Positions 1 to 9,328 of a stretch of 64,000 nt of DNA are shown in pieces. Each line of letters begins with the position of its first letter. Within the stretch, counting starts at the first letter, position 1. This DNA comes from a bacterium. Its GTDB lineage: Bacteria > Myxococcota_A > Bradymonadia > UBA7976 > UBA1532. The position numbers and the translations under genes were made by a program. The DNA is taken from the NCBI GenBank assembly GCA_030427205.1, contig JAUHXC010000001.1:620001-684000 (forward strand), read 5' to 3'. The notes beneath the pieces were generated by a model. That model was not told the origin of the DNA. It saw nothing but the letters and a program-made list of their open reading frames with translations, and ran no database searches.

Positions 1-282
1 CGAGTCGAGCTCCGCCTCGTCGTGCTCGACGAGGATGCCGCGGTCGGCGCCCATCGCCAGGGCCGTGCGGACCTCCTTGGTGGCCTCGTCCTCGCCGATG
101 GCGACGACGACGACCTCGGGATCATCGGCGTCCTCGGCGATCTGCAGGGCCGCCTCGACGGCGATCTCGCAGAAGGGGTTCATCTTGTAGTCGACATCCT
201 CGGTGTTGAGGGTGCCGTCCTTGCCGACGGTGATCTTCGAATACGGGTCCGTCACCCGCTTGGCCGAGACCAGGATCTTCAC
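1..282 (-). CDS. etfB: Electron transfer flavoprotein beta subunit (5' part only)
   Basis: EtfB pairs with EtfA to take electrons from acyl-CoA dehydrogenases and pass them to the quinone pool. Only the first 94 residues are in the window. They show the family N-terminus: KILVSAKRVTDPYSKI, then YKMNPFCEIAVEAALQI, VVVVAIGEDEA and LRTALAMGADR-like text (here VRTALAMGADRG). The GTG start is set by an AGGAGAG ribosome site and by a GTGA overlap with the end of the upstream fadR-like gene, so the two are translationally coupled. etfA is expected just beyond the window. Identification is firm; the rest of the gene is unseen. Confidence 0.93.
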   Translation of the reverse strand, partial: MKILVSAKRVTDPYSKITVGKDGTLNTEDVDYKMNPFCEIAVEAALQIAEDADDPEVVVVAIGEDEATKEVRTALAMGADRGILVEHDEAELDS

Positions 283-950
283 GGTGTGCTCTCCTGCGGT
301 CGCATGAGGCCCCCGGCATACAGCCGCCAGATCTGCTCGGCGGCGTGGTCGAGGGCATAGGGCTGTGGGTTTCCTGCGCGTTGGTGGCCGACCCAGAACA
401 AGCTGACCTCGTCGATGGCCCCGAACAGGGCACGCTTGAGGATCTTGGGGTCGACGTCGGAGCGGAACAGGCCCTGTTCGATGCCCTCGCTGATGAGGGA
501 CTCGAGCAGGGCGAGGTACTCGCCGAACTTCCGGGCCTTGTACTCCCGCATGAACTTCGAAGACTGGCGCAGCTCGACGGTCAGCACCTCGGCCAGCGGC
601 GGATTCTGGGCCACCATGCGCAGGTGCAGTTCGACGAAGCGGCGCAGGCGGCCGGCGGCGGAGTCGATGCCGGCCAACTCGGCGCGGAAGTCGGCCAGGA
701 TGGCCTCCATCCGGTCTTCGAAGAGGCTGATGAGCAGGTCGTCTTTATTGCGGAAGTAGTTGTAGATCGTGCCCCCGGCTACGCCCGCCTCGGCGGCCAC
801 CTCGCTGACCCGCGCGTGATAGAAGCCGCGCTCGGCGAAGACCTTGATCGCCGCCTCGATGATGCGCTCGCGCTTGCCTGCGGTGGGGGCCGGCTGGCTG
901 ATGGGGCTCTCCCTCGGGTGTCCGGGTCCGGGGTCTGAATGAACGGTCAT
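279..950 (-). CDS. fadR: FadR (YsiA)-like TetR-family regulator of fatty acid degradation
   Basis: A 223-residue TetR protein. The helix-turn-helix lies at about residues 27-75 (RIIEAAIKVFAERGF, then AGVAGGTIYNYFRNKDDLL). The ligand domain carries VELRQSS and FGAIDEVSLFWV, which match the Bacillus subtilis FadR family, a regulator released by long-chain acyl-CoA. It is coupled by a GTGA overlap to etfB, as expected for a beta-oxidation operon. The ATG at 950 sits inside a perfect TGAATGA/TCATTCA palindrome and has no ribosome site. The DNA-binding domain begins only around residue 26, so a later non-ATG start is possible, but a near-leaderless message from the promoter at 968-996 fits equally well. 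Confidence 0.85.
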   Translation of the reverse strand: MTVHSDPGPGHPRESPISQPAPTAGKRERIIEAAIKVFAERGFYHARVSEVAAEAGVAGGTIYNYFRNKDDLLISLFEDRMEAILADFRAELAGIDSAAGRLRRFVELHLRMVAQNPPLAEVLTVELRQSSKFMREYKARKFGEYLALLESLISEGIEQGLFRSDVDPKILKRALFGAIDEVSLFWVGHQRAGNPQPYALDHAAEQIWRLYAGGLMRPQESTP

Positions 951-953
951 TCA
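936..953. promoter_or_regulatory. FadR-type operator palindrome
   Basis: TGAATGA-ACGG-TCATTCA: perfect 7-bp arms around a 4-bp spacer. The arms and spacing equal the published B. subtilis FadR consensus (TGAATGA-MTAN-TCATTCA); only the spacer differs. It overlaps the putative start codon and lies 14 bp downstream of the predicted -10, so a bound repressor would block transcription of its own gene and etfB. Confidence 0.82.
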
Positions 954-967
954 GTGCTTGGATACTG

Positions 968-996
968 TGTTTAGGTCGGGGTCGCAGGCTTGTCAA
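968..996 (-). promoter_or_regulatory. Sigma-70-type promoter of fadR-etfB
   Basis: Minus strand: -35 TTGACA (991-996), 17-bp spacer, -10 TAAACA (968-973; 3 of 6 to consensus). The expected transcript start near 961 gives a leader of only about 11 nt before the ATG at 950. The FadR-type palindrome follows immediately downstream. Confidence 0.55.
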
Positions 997-1039
997 GCGA
1001 CGGTATGCGATCGACGGTGAATCGGGCGCGAACGGCCCG

Positions 1040-2047
1040 TCAGCGCGCGGCCGTCGGCGGATCGTCCGCCGCGGCTGCAGGCATCATCCGGGCGAGCTGT
1101 GTCACCGGCACCATACGGGCCAGCTGTGTCTCAGGCACCATTCGGGCGAGGAACAGCGCCGGCCCCGTCGCGCCCGCCTGTGGGGTCAGCACCCGGCTGC
1201 GGGTGATGTGCAGCCCGGCCTGCGCCGCCATCTCCTTCACCGCCGCGTCTTCGAAGCCGAGGTGCACGTGCCCCATGGTGCGGCGGTACTCGGCCCGATC
1301 GTGGCCCACCATGTCGAGCACCACGATGGCTCCGCCGGGCGCGAGGGCGCGGGCCGCCGCCGCCAGGGCCTTCGCCGGATCGGCGATGTGATGCAGCACC
1401 AGGCAGAAGAGCGCCAGATCGACCTCGCCCGCGGCCAGCGGCGGATCTTCCAGCTCGCCGCGACGCAGCTCGACGTGGGCCAGCCCCTCGACCCGCCGGG
1501 CGGCGGTCTCGAGCATCTTCGGCTCGCGGTCGACCGCCACCACCCGGGCCCCCGCCTCGGCCAGATGCGCCGTCAGGTCGCCCGGCCCGCAGCCCAGGTC
1601 GGCCACCCGGATGCCGTCGGGCAACAGCGCCGCGATCGCCGGGATGAGGTGCCCTTCGCCGAACATCTCCCGCCGCAGCTCGACCCACTGCTCGGCCACC
1701 CGCCCGAAGAAGTGCTGCCCGTCCTGCCGCTCGGCGAGCGTCGCCGTCAGCCGGATGTGGTCGTCGGGCCAGCGGCCCTCCAGGCTGCCCGAGACCAGCG
1801 CCCACAGCGCCGCCTCGGCTTCGCCCAGGCCCGGCGCCAGCTCGTAGAGGCTCGACGTGCCCACCTTGCGCCGCACCACCCAGCCGTCGTCGAGCAGCGC
1901 CTTGAGGTGCCGGCTGACCGTCGGCTGCGGCGTCTGCACCACCCGGGCGATCTCGCCGACGCCCAGCTCTTCGGCGGCCACCAGCCGCAGGATGCGGGTG
2001 CGCAGGGGCACCGACAGCACGCTCAACCGCTGGTGGATGTCGCTCAT
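1040..2047 (-). CDS. ArsR-family HTH fused to SAM-dependent methyltransferase (SahR-like)
   Basis: 335 residues in two domains. Residues ~5-75 form an ArsR winged helix (LRTRILRLVAAEELGVGEIA, then QPTVSRHLKALLDDGWV). Residues ~110-290 form a class I methyltransferase with motif I VADLGCGPGD, the acidic VVAVDREP, and LALFCLVLHHIADP. Divergent placement against ahcY suggests a SahR-like regulator that senses S-adenosylhomocysteine or SAM in the methyl cycle; its own fused domain could be a sensor or an enzyme. The C-terminal tail holds an in-frame 27-bp tandem repeat (LARMVP-type units). Domain calls are firm; effector and targets are inferred. Confidence 0.85.
   Translation of the reverse strand: MSDIHQRLSVLSVPLRTRILRLVAAEELGVGEIARVVQTPQPTVSRHLKALLDDGWVVRRKVGTSSLYELAPGLGEAEAALWALVSGSLEGRWPDDHIRLTATLAERQDGQHFFGRVAEQWVELRREMFGEGHLIPAIAALLPDGIRVADLGCGPGDLTAHLAEAGARVVAVDREPKMLETAARRVEGLAHVELRRGELEDPPLAAGEVDLALFCLVLHHIADPAKALAAAARALAPGGAIVVLDMVGHDRAEYRRTMGHVHLGFEDAAVKEMAAQAGLHITRSRVLTPQAGATGPALFLARMVPETQLARMVPVTQLARMMPAAAADDPPTAAR
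1091..1144 (-). repeat. 27-bp in-frame tandem repeat in the regulator C-terminus
   Basis: Two adjoining 27-bp units (1091-1117 and 1118-1144) with 23 of 27 positions alike, flanked on both sides by partial copies. They encode repeated nine-residue LARMVPxTQ units at the end of the ArsR-methyltransferase protein, outside both domains. Confidence 0.85.
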
Positions 2048-2115
2048 GTCGCCTCGGTTCGATCCCCGTGTCGGGTCGGTGAAACTTCGGGTGGGCGGTT
2101 TTTATCATGGAATAG

Positions 2116-2143
2116 ATTCACTCATGTAGATATATGAATGAAT
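2116..2143. promoter_or_regulatory. Imperfect inverted repeat, candidate operator between the ArsR-like gene and ahcY
   Basis: ATTCACTCAT - 8 bp - ATGAATGAAT; the arms match at 9 of 10 positions. It lies in an AT-rich island of an otherwise very GC-rich divergent intergenic region, where an ArsR-family dimer would be expected to bind. A perfect 6-bp hairpin (GCCGTC/GACGGC, 2145-2159) follows in the ahcY leader. Binding by the adjacent regulator is inference. Confidence 0.5.
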
Positions 2144-2193
2144 AGCCGTCGCCGACGGCATCGACCCGACGCTCATCGACCCGAGAGGATCCC

Positions 2194-3765
<1,572 letters not shown>

Positions 3766-3811
3766 GCCTCAGCGGCGTCGGGCAACGCCCCGGCGGTCCG
3801 CCCATCGGCCA

Positions 3812-4115
3812 GCGCCCCACCTCCCGGCTTCGGCTATCCAGAGCAGGAGCCTCTGATCTCCTACATCGATAGTCATTTGATCTCTTCGGCTGCGACAGGG
3901 GCCTGCAGGAGGTCGGTGGGGCGCTGTCCGCCGTGCGTCCCGCTTCCCAATTCGAAGATTTCACTCCCTCCCATTGGATCCCGCGGAGCGACTGCCGGAG
4001 CGCGCCCCGGCGACCTCCTGCAGGCCCGAGCCGAAGTCAGCACGATCCAAGTGTCGGTTGCTGGAGGAGGTTCGAAGCGGATGGTTTGGATAGCCGAAGC
4101 CGGGAGTCGGGGCGC
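3812..4115. repeat. Long imperfect palindrome in the convergent ahcY/transporter junction
   Basis: The 383-bp gap 3766-4148 holds no credible gene. Outer arms 3812-3840 and 4087-4115 are inverted copies with 27 of 29 matches. Inner arms 3899-3915 and 4011-4027 are a perfect 17-bp inverted pair, with further short pairs at 3884-3891/4029-4036 and around 3916-3932/3994-4010. The centre is near 3964. The nested symmetry suggests a miniature inverted-repeat element or a very large structured 3' end shared by the two convergent transcripts. Confidence 0.8.
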
Positions 4116-4148
4116 GATTCGGCAGGCGTGACGCCGTCGCCTCGCCCA

Positions 4149-6623
4149 TCAGCCCTGTCGAGCCCGATCGTCGGCCCACTGCATCGCCGCGGGCAGCACC
4201 AACAGGGTCACCAGGAGCGCCGCGGCCATGCCGATCATCGACAAGAGCCCCAGGCCGTTGAGCCCGTAGTGGTTGGCCAGCAGCAGGCTGCCGAAGCCGA
4301 TCGAGGTGGTGATCGTCGTCAGCACCGCCGCCATGCCGGTCGTCTTGACCACATAGCCCGCGCTGTCGGCGCCCAGCTCTTTGTGCCGGTGGTAGAGGTG
4401 CACCCCGTCGTCGACGCCCATGCCGATGATGGTCGGCAGCGCCAGCATGTTGAAGAAGGTCAGTTTGATGCCGAAGATGGCCATCACCCCGCCGGTGAGC
4501 CCCAGCGCCATCGTCAGCGGCAGCAGGATCAACAGCGTGCCGCCCAGGCTGCGCTCGAAGAAGAACAGCAGCAGCACCACGGTGAGCAATGAGGCCACGG
4601 TGGTCTTCAGCCCGTCGGTCTTCATGGCGATGAGCACGTCGGCCCAGATCATCGGCTTGCCCGAGACCACCGGCGGCTCGCCGTCGAGCCCCTTCAGCGA
4701 GAGCATCTCGTCGCGGAAGGCCAGCGCCACCTCGCCGTCGTTGGTCGATCCGCGCGGCGAGACGAAGATGAACTCCCCCAGCTTGCCCGACTTGTCGGAG
4801 AAGCGGCCTTTGACCCAGGCCGGCAGGTCGTCGACGGTGAACTCCACCGGGTCGCAATGGGTCAACAGCTCGTCGGCGCCGTCCCGCGGGTCGCCCTCGA
4901 AGAGCTTCACCTTGCGCTTGAGCTTGCGGCAGATCTTCTTCACCCAGCGCGCCTTCTCCTTCTGCTGCTCGGGGATGAGCGCGAAGAGGGCTTCGTAGCT
5001 CTTGATGCGCGGGTGCTCGGGGTTCTCGGCGGTGCGCTGCTCAAGTTGGTCGTAGAGCGAGCGGGCCTCCTCGGCGCTGTCGGCGAAGATCACCGCCGGG
5101 CTCGTCGCCTGGGTCGTGCCCTGGGTGATCTCCTGGAACTCGTGCTTCTCCTTCTCCTTGGCGCCCAGCCGGTTGAAGTCCATCTCGAACTCGATCTGCG
5201 AGGCGGAGACATAGCCCGCGATGCCGACCAGCGCCGCGACGACCACCAGCTTCGCGCCCAGCGGGAAGCGCTTGCGCGCGATGCCGGCGTCGACGGTGCG
5301 GTCGACCGAGTAGCCCATCAGCTTCAGCGGCACCCAGCGCTCGAAGATGAAGACCAGCGAGGTGAACACCCAGAAGACCGCCAGCAGGCACAGCAGCACC
5401 CCGCCGGCGGCGACCCCGCCGAACTGCGAGAAGCCGCGGAAGTCGGCGATGGTCAGCGCGAGGAAGGCGGCCGAGGTGGTGATCGCCGCCAATACGCTGG
5501 CTTCGCCGCACGACAGCCAGGTCTGCACGACCGCTTCGACGACGTCGTGCCCGGCGGCGCGCTCCTCGCGATAGCGGCCGTAGAAGTGGATGCCGAAGTC
5601 GATGCCCAGGCCCAACAGCACCGCGAAGATGAACGCGGTGATGAGGTTGAGGTAACCCACCGTCAGCGCGACGAGCCCCACCGTCCAGCTCACCCCCATC
5701 GCCAGGGGCAGCAAGACGCAGAAGAACGCCCGGATGCTGCGGAACCAGAGGATGACCACCAGCGCCAGCAGCCCGAACGACCAGCCCACCGACGAGGCGA
5801 TGTCGTCTTTGATCTGGTCGCTCTCCTGCAGCACGTTGCGGTAGCCGCCGCCGAGCACGACCCGGCTGACCGTGGCCCCGGGGCCCACCGATCCCAGCAG
5901 CTCGCCGAGGGTCTCGTGGGTGATGGTATCGACCACGTCGAGGATCTGGCGGGCGAACTCGAGGTCGCCGCTGCTCTTGGTGGGGTACACCTCGAGCCCG
6001 ATGGTGGTGTAGGCCCGATTGTAGAAATACTCCCGATAGGCCCCGCGCTCGCGGCGGAAGGTGCGCCCCAGGTTCGACAGGCCGTCGTCTTTCTCGTGCT
6101 CGGCCCAGGAGAACGTGTACTCGGCGTATTCGCCCGGCGCGCGCTCGTCGTCCTCCTCGTCGTCGTCGTCGAGCAGGACCATGCGCTTCTTGACCTCGGC
6201 CTTGATGGTCTCGGTCAGCTCCTCGTAGTAGTCCTCGAGCTCTTCGACCGTCGGGAAGATCGTCAGCGCGTTGCGGTCGATGAGGTCGACGTCCTGCTTG
6301 TAGATCACCTCGTTGATGTCGGGGTGCGCCTCGAGGGCCGCGGCGAGCTGCGGCAGCACCGGCTTGACCTTCTCGAAGTCGTCGCTCATCAGCGCCACGA
6401 CCAGGATGTCGGCGCTGCCGAGGCGCTCCTGCAGCACCTGCATCGCCTGCACGCTGGGCGCCGACTCGGGCAGCAGGTCGCGGATCTTGCTCTTGAGGGT
6501 GATCGAGCGTCCGGCTTGCAGCATCACCGCCGACAGGGCGATCGCGACGGCGAACGCGAGATACGGCCGGCGATGCAGGGCGCCGACGAGGCGGCGCACG
6601 GGGCCCTCGGGCAGGTGGATCAT
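4149..6623 (-). CDS. RND/MMPL-family inner-membrane transporter
   Basis: An 824-residue polytopic protein with two homologous halves, each an N-terminal helix, a large periplasmic loop and a multi-helix sterol-sensing-like bundle. Visible bundle text includes GLGIDFGIHFYGRYREER in the first half and GMGVDDGVHLYHRHKELG in the second, typical of MMPL/HpnN-like exporters of lipids or hydrophobic compounds. The first loop contains an acidic DDDDEEDDE run. GGAGGA precedes the ATG. No membrane-fusion or outer-membrane partner is adjacent, so the substrate is unknown. Confidence 0.88.
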   Translation of the reverse strand: MIHLPEGPVRRLVGALHRRPYLAFAVAIALSAVMLQAGRSITLKSKIRDLLPESAPSVQAMQVLQERLGSADILVVALMSDDFEKVKPVLPQLAAALEAHPDINEVIYKQDVDLIDRNALTIFPTVEELEDYYEELTETIKAEVKKRMVLLDDDDEEDDERAPGEYAEYTFSWAEHEKDDGLSNLGRTFRRERGAYREYFYNRAYTTIGLEVYPTKSSGDLEFARQILDVVDTITHETLGELLGSVGPGATVSRVVLGGGYRNVLQESDQIKDDIASSVGWSFGLLALVVILWFRSIRAFFCVLLPLAMGVSWTVGLVALTVGYLNLITAFIFAVLLGLGIDFGIHFYGRYREERAAGHDVVEAVVQTWLSCGEASVLAAITTSAAFLALTIADFRGFSQFGGVAAGGVLLCLLAVFWVFTSLVFIFERWVPLKLMGYSVDRTVDAGIARKRFPLGAKLVVVAALVGIAGYVSASQIEFEMDFNRLGAKEKEKHEFQEITQGTTQATSPAVIFADSAEEARSLYDQLEQRTAENPEHPRIKSYEALFALIPEQQKEKARWVKKICRKLKRKVKLFEGDPRDGADELLTHCDPVEFTVDDLPAWVKGRFSDKSGKLGEFIFVSPRGSTNDGEVALAFRDEMLSLKGLDGEPPVVSGKPMIWADVLIAMKTDGLKTTVASLLTVVLLLFFFERSLGGTLLILLPLTMALGLTGGVMAIFGIKLTFFNMLALPTIIGMGVDDGVHLYHRHKELGADSAGYVVKTTGMAAVLTTITTSIGFGSLLLANHYGLNGLGLLSMIGMAAALLVTLLVLPAAMQWADDRARQG

Positions 6624-6714
6624 CGGTCCTCCGCGCGGATGGCGCGGGGCAGATATATCACGGCGGTGGCGAGCGGGCGACGACCGGGGGCGCGGGCAGA
6701 ATCTTCGGGGCGGG

Positions 6715-6744
6715 TTGCCCGGGTCGGCGGCTGGCGGGTTCCAC
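6715..6744 (+). promoter_or_regulatory. Shared leader element, copy 1
   Basis: TTGCCCG - 10 bp - TGGCGGGTTCCAC, ending 28 bp before the ATG at 6773. The same 30-bp arrangement recurs at 7837-7866 before the next exported-protein gene, with both ends conserved and the middle free, as expected for a bipartite promoter or regulator site. Confidence 0.5.
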
Positions 6745-6772
6745 GAGCGAAACCCGATTCGGAGATCGTCCC

Positions 6773-7729
6773 ATGAGGCTCGTCACCGCCCTCGCCGCCG
6801 CGCTCTCGCTCTTCACCCTGACCTCGGCCCACGCCCAGGTCGTCGATCCGCTGGGCGTCTGCAACATCGACACCGCCGTGGCGCCGACCGCCGCCGACGT
6901 CGACTGCGTCGCCGGCTGGTATCAGGCGGGCCGCGCCCGGGGCCTCGACCTGGCCACGCAGATCGAGCAGCCCCTCGAAGGCGCCGCCCACGACGCCATC
7001 CGGGCGGCGCTCGACGCCGAGCTCTCCGCCATCGACGCCGGCCTGGCCGCGGTCGACCTGTGGCTGCGGGAGCACGGCCAGACCATCGCCGACCTCGACC
7101 TGGAGACGCCCCGCGACCCTGTAGTGCCGGCGGTGCCGGCGGGGGCCCTGGCCTCGGGAGATTTCGTCTCGCTGCAGGCGATGGCCAGCCGCTGGGCGGG
7201 CCACGACGGCTTCCTCTCACCCTGCGGTGATACGGGCGCCTGCGGCCTCGACGTCTCGCTGCGCCCCGACGCGAGCTTCCAGCCGGGGCAGAACATGCGC
7301 CGCTGGCAGATCGAGCGCGAGGCGGGGGCCGGGCCGCTGGCCTACGGCGATCGGGTGCGCATCCGGGCCACGATGAGTCAGTTCGCCGGCGGCGAGTTCT
7401 ACCTCTCGCCCTGTGGGCAGCCGACCCCGTGCGGGCGGTGCGTCACGCTGCGCCCCGACAGCCAGTTCACGATCCACGAGCCCGATTCGAACCTGCGCAC
7501 CTGGATCGTCGGCGGCGGCGCCGCGGGGCAGCCGGTCATGACCGATGGCGTGATCACCCTCGAAGCCATCGCCACCCGCTGGGAGGGCCACAGCGGCTTC
7601 CTCTCGCCCTGCGGCGGGGCCGTGGGTGGTGCCGCCTGCGGTACGGGGGTCAGCCTGCGCCCCGACGCCGAGTTCGATCGCTGGGAGCCGGGCTCGAACC
7701 TGCGCAACTGGACCATCCGCAAGCTCTGA
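6773..7729 (+). CDS. Exported protein with three Cys-containing repeats, possible beta-trefoil
   Basis: 318 residues. A signal peptide (RLVTALAAALSLFTLTSAHA) is followed by a helical segment to about residue 110 and then three repeats of about 65 residues. Each repeat reads roughly W-x-G-H-x-G-FLSPCG...CG..VSLRPDA.F..W..G.NLR.W.I, with a CysGly pair that could form an in-repeat disulfide. Threefold repeats built on G-x-FLS and ending in W-x-I recall fascin/AbfB-type beta-trefoils, which often bind carbohydrate; this is inference. GGAGAT precedes the ATG. An intrinsic terminator follows at 7751. Confidence 0.75.
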   Translation: MRLVTALAAALSLFTLTSAHAQVVDPLGVCNIDTAVAPTAADVDCVAGWYQAGRARGLDLATQIEQPLEGAAHDAIRAALDAELSAIDAGLAAVDLWLREHGQTIADLDLETPRDPVVPAVPAGALASGDFVSLQAMASRWAGHDGFLSPCGDTGACGLDVSLRPDASFQPGQNMRRWQIEREAGAGPLAYGDRVRIRATMSQFAGGEFYLSPCGQPTPCGRCVTLRPDSQFTIHEPDSNLRTWIVGGGAAGQPVMTDGVITLEAIATRWEGHSGFLSPCGGAVGGAACGTGVSLRPDAEFDRWEPGSNLRNWTIRKL

Positions 7730-7750
7730 GCGCCGCCGCGCGGACCGAAG

Positions 7751-7774
7751 CCTCGCCCCACCGGGCGGGGTTTT
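7751..7774 (+). terminator. Intrinsic terminator
   Basis: Eight-pair stem (7751-7758 with 7763-7770, one G-U pair), loop CACC, then TTTT, 21 bp after the stop codon of the trefoil-like gene. Confidence 0.8.
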
Positions 7775-7836
7775 CGGCGTTTCGAATCGGGTCGCGCCGG
7801 CGACCGCGGCGATGTCTCGAAGAGAATCCCCGCGCC

Positions 7837-7866
7837 TTGCCCGTCGCGCGCGGTGGCGGGTTCCAC
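7837..7866 (+). promoter_or_regulatory. Shared leader element, copy 2
   Basis: TTGCCCG - 10 bp - TGGCGGGTTCCAC, the same layout as 6715-6744, ending 27 bp before the ATG at 7894 and followed by CGGAGAG. It lies downstream of a terminator, so this gene probably has its own promoter, co-regulated with the gene at 6773. Confidence 0.5.
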
Positions 7867-7893
7867 AGGCGAACTTCTTCTCGGAGAGACACC

Positions 7894-9268
7894 ATGACGC
7901 TCGCGACCCCCGTCCGCATCGCGCTGACCCTCACCGCCGCCGTCGCCGTCGGCGCCTTGCTCTACACCACCGACGCCGACGTGACCGGCAAGGCCGTCGG
8001 CGACCCGGGCGATAACCCGAACGCCACCCTCGACCTGCTCACCGCTGACGGCGGCGGCGCGTCGATCGCCTATCGCGGCATGACGCCCGTCTGCCAGAAG
8101 CTCAGCGACTTCGGCGTCCGCGGGGCGCTCGACGGCCTGACCCTGCAGGGCCCCGGGGTCGGCACGGCCTTGCTGCGGCTCTACCGCGACCCGAACTGCC
8201 GCGGCGCGACCCTGGACGTCGAGGCGGCGGGCGACGCGACGAGCGATACCCCCGGCGCCGCGATCGGGTTCGAGCCGCGGGCGTTCCGGGTGGCCGTCAC
8301 CGAGCGCCAGGAGCTGCGGCAACTCCACGGGAACCGGGACGACTTCCATGGGGGAGACGTTCTGCTCGACAACGGCCTGATGGTCCTCATGAGCACCGGC
8401 GAGCGCTTCGGCCTCTTCCGCCGCGACCCGGCGACCGGCGCGCTCCGGCCGGACCGAGGCCCAGATCAACACCAGCGACGGCTACGCCACGCTCAACGTC
8501 AAGTCGCAGACCAGTACGGCCGAGTTCACCGCCACCGAGGACGGCTTCGCCGTGGGCGGCAGCGTCGACATGGTCGCGGTGACCTTCACCGGCGGTCGGC
8601 AGGAGCGGAGCTACGTCAGCGTCACCGGCTCCGACGGTGAGGGCGCCTTCGCCGCCGCGAGCTGGGGCCGCAAGGGGCAGTACGGCTTCTCCCTGCAGGT
8701 GCCCAAGGTGCCGGTGTCGATCGCCATCTACGTGCACGAGGACGACGCGCGCAACGTCAGCGGCCGGGCGATCGCTCTGGGCCGGCGGCTGGTGCGCGAC
8801 GCCGCCGGCTGGGGTCGAGCCGCCGTCGGCTGGGGTGAGGGCGCGACGAAGGACAGCGCCGCGTTCGCGCAGCACGCTTTCGGGGTGGTGCGCGCCGAGC
8901 TGAGCGGCGCGGGCAATGAGGTCCAGGCGGCGTTCGAGAGCGCCGCGCTCGACACCGGGATCTTCTTCACCCGCTCGTCCAATACGCTGGTCGTGGGCGT
9001 GAAGTCCGCCGCCGGCACCACCGAAGCGTTCTTCACCGGGACGGCCGAGCAGGTCGAGCAGGCCTTCGTGAACACCACGGGCAGCGTCGAAGGCGCCATG
9101 GCCGCCGCGGCCGGTGATGTCGTCCAGTTCGGCGCGACCGTCGGGTCGGCAGTATCGACCGCGGTCGACGATACGGTCAACGCCATCGAGCAGGCCGGCA
9201 ACGCGGTCGCCGGGGGCGTCGGCGGCGCGGTCAACGCGGTGGTGGGCTTCTTCAACGGCCTGTTCTGA
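7894..9268 (+). pseudogene. Exported Ala-rich protein gene interrupted by a frameshift near 8445
   Basis: The ATG at 7894 (ribosome site GGAGAG) opens a signal-peptide-like N-terminus (VRIALTLTAAVAVGALLYTTDA) and about 185 residues of plausible protein, ending at RDPATGALR. Coding then continues in the next frame (TEAQINTSDGYATLNVKSQ and on) to 9268. Removing one base from the CCGGCCGG run at about 8445-8452 would join them into ~457 residues. The first part has a segment weakly like a beta/gamma-crystallin motif (LLRLYRDPNCRGATL); the end is a long Ala/Gly/Val amphipathic region. No start with a ribosome site serves the second frame alone. True decay and a sequencing error cannot be told apart here. 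Confidence 0.6.
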
Positions 9269-9285
9269 GCGTTCGCCGGGGCGCT

Positions 9286-9313
9286 CCGCGGCCTCGCTCG
9301 GGCGGGGCCGCGG
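9286..9313. terminator. Hairpin at the end of the frameshifted gene
   Basis: Perfect 8-bp stem CCGCGGCC/GGCCGCGG with a 12-nt loop, followed by CTCTTTC, between two convergent genes (ends at 9268 and 9329). The weak T tract makes it a probable rather than certain terminator. Confidence 0.55.
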
Positions 9314-9328
9314 CTCTTTCGAATGGGA

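Noticed and set aside
2048..2193. Possible SAH riboswitch before ahcY
   Set aside because: The conserved GAGGAGCGCUGC-type core is absent; only a short hairpin and an inverted repeat are present.
4857..6776. Long plus-strand frame opposite the RND transporter
   Set aside because: Its sequence is the His/Arg/Gln-rich shadow typical of GC-rich antisense frames.
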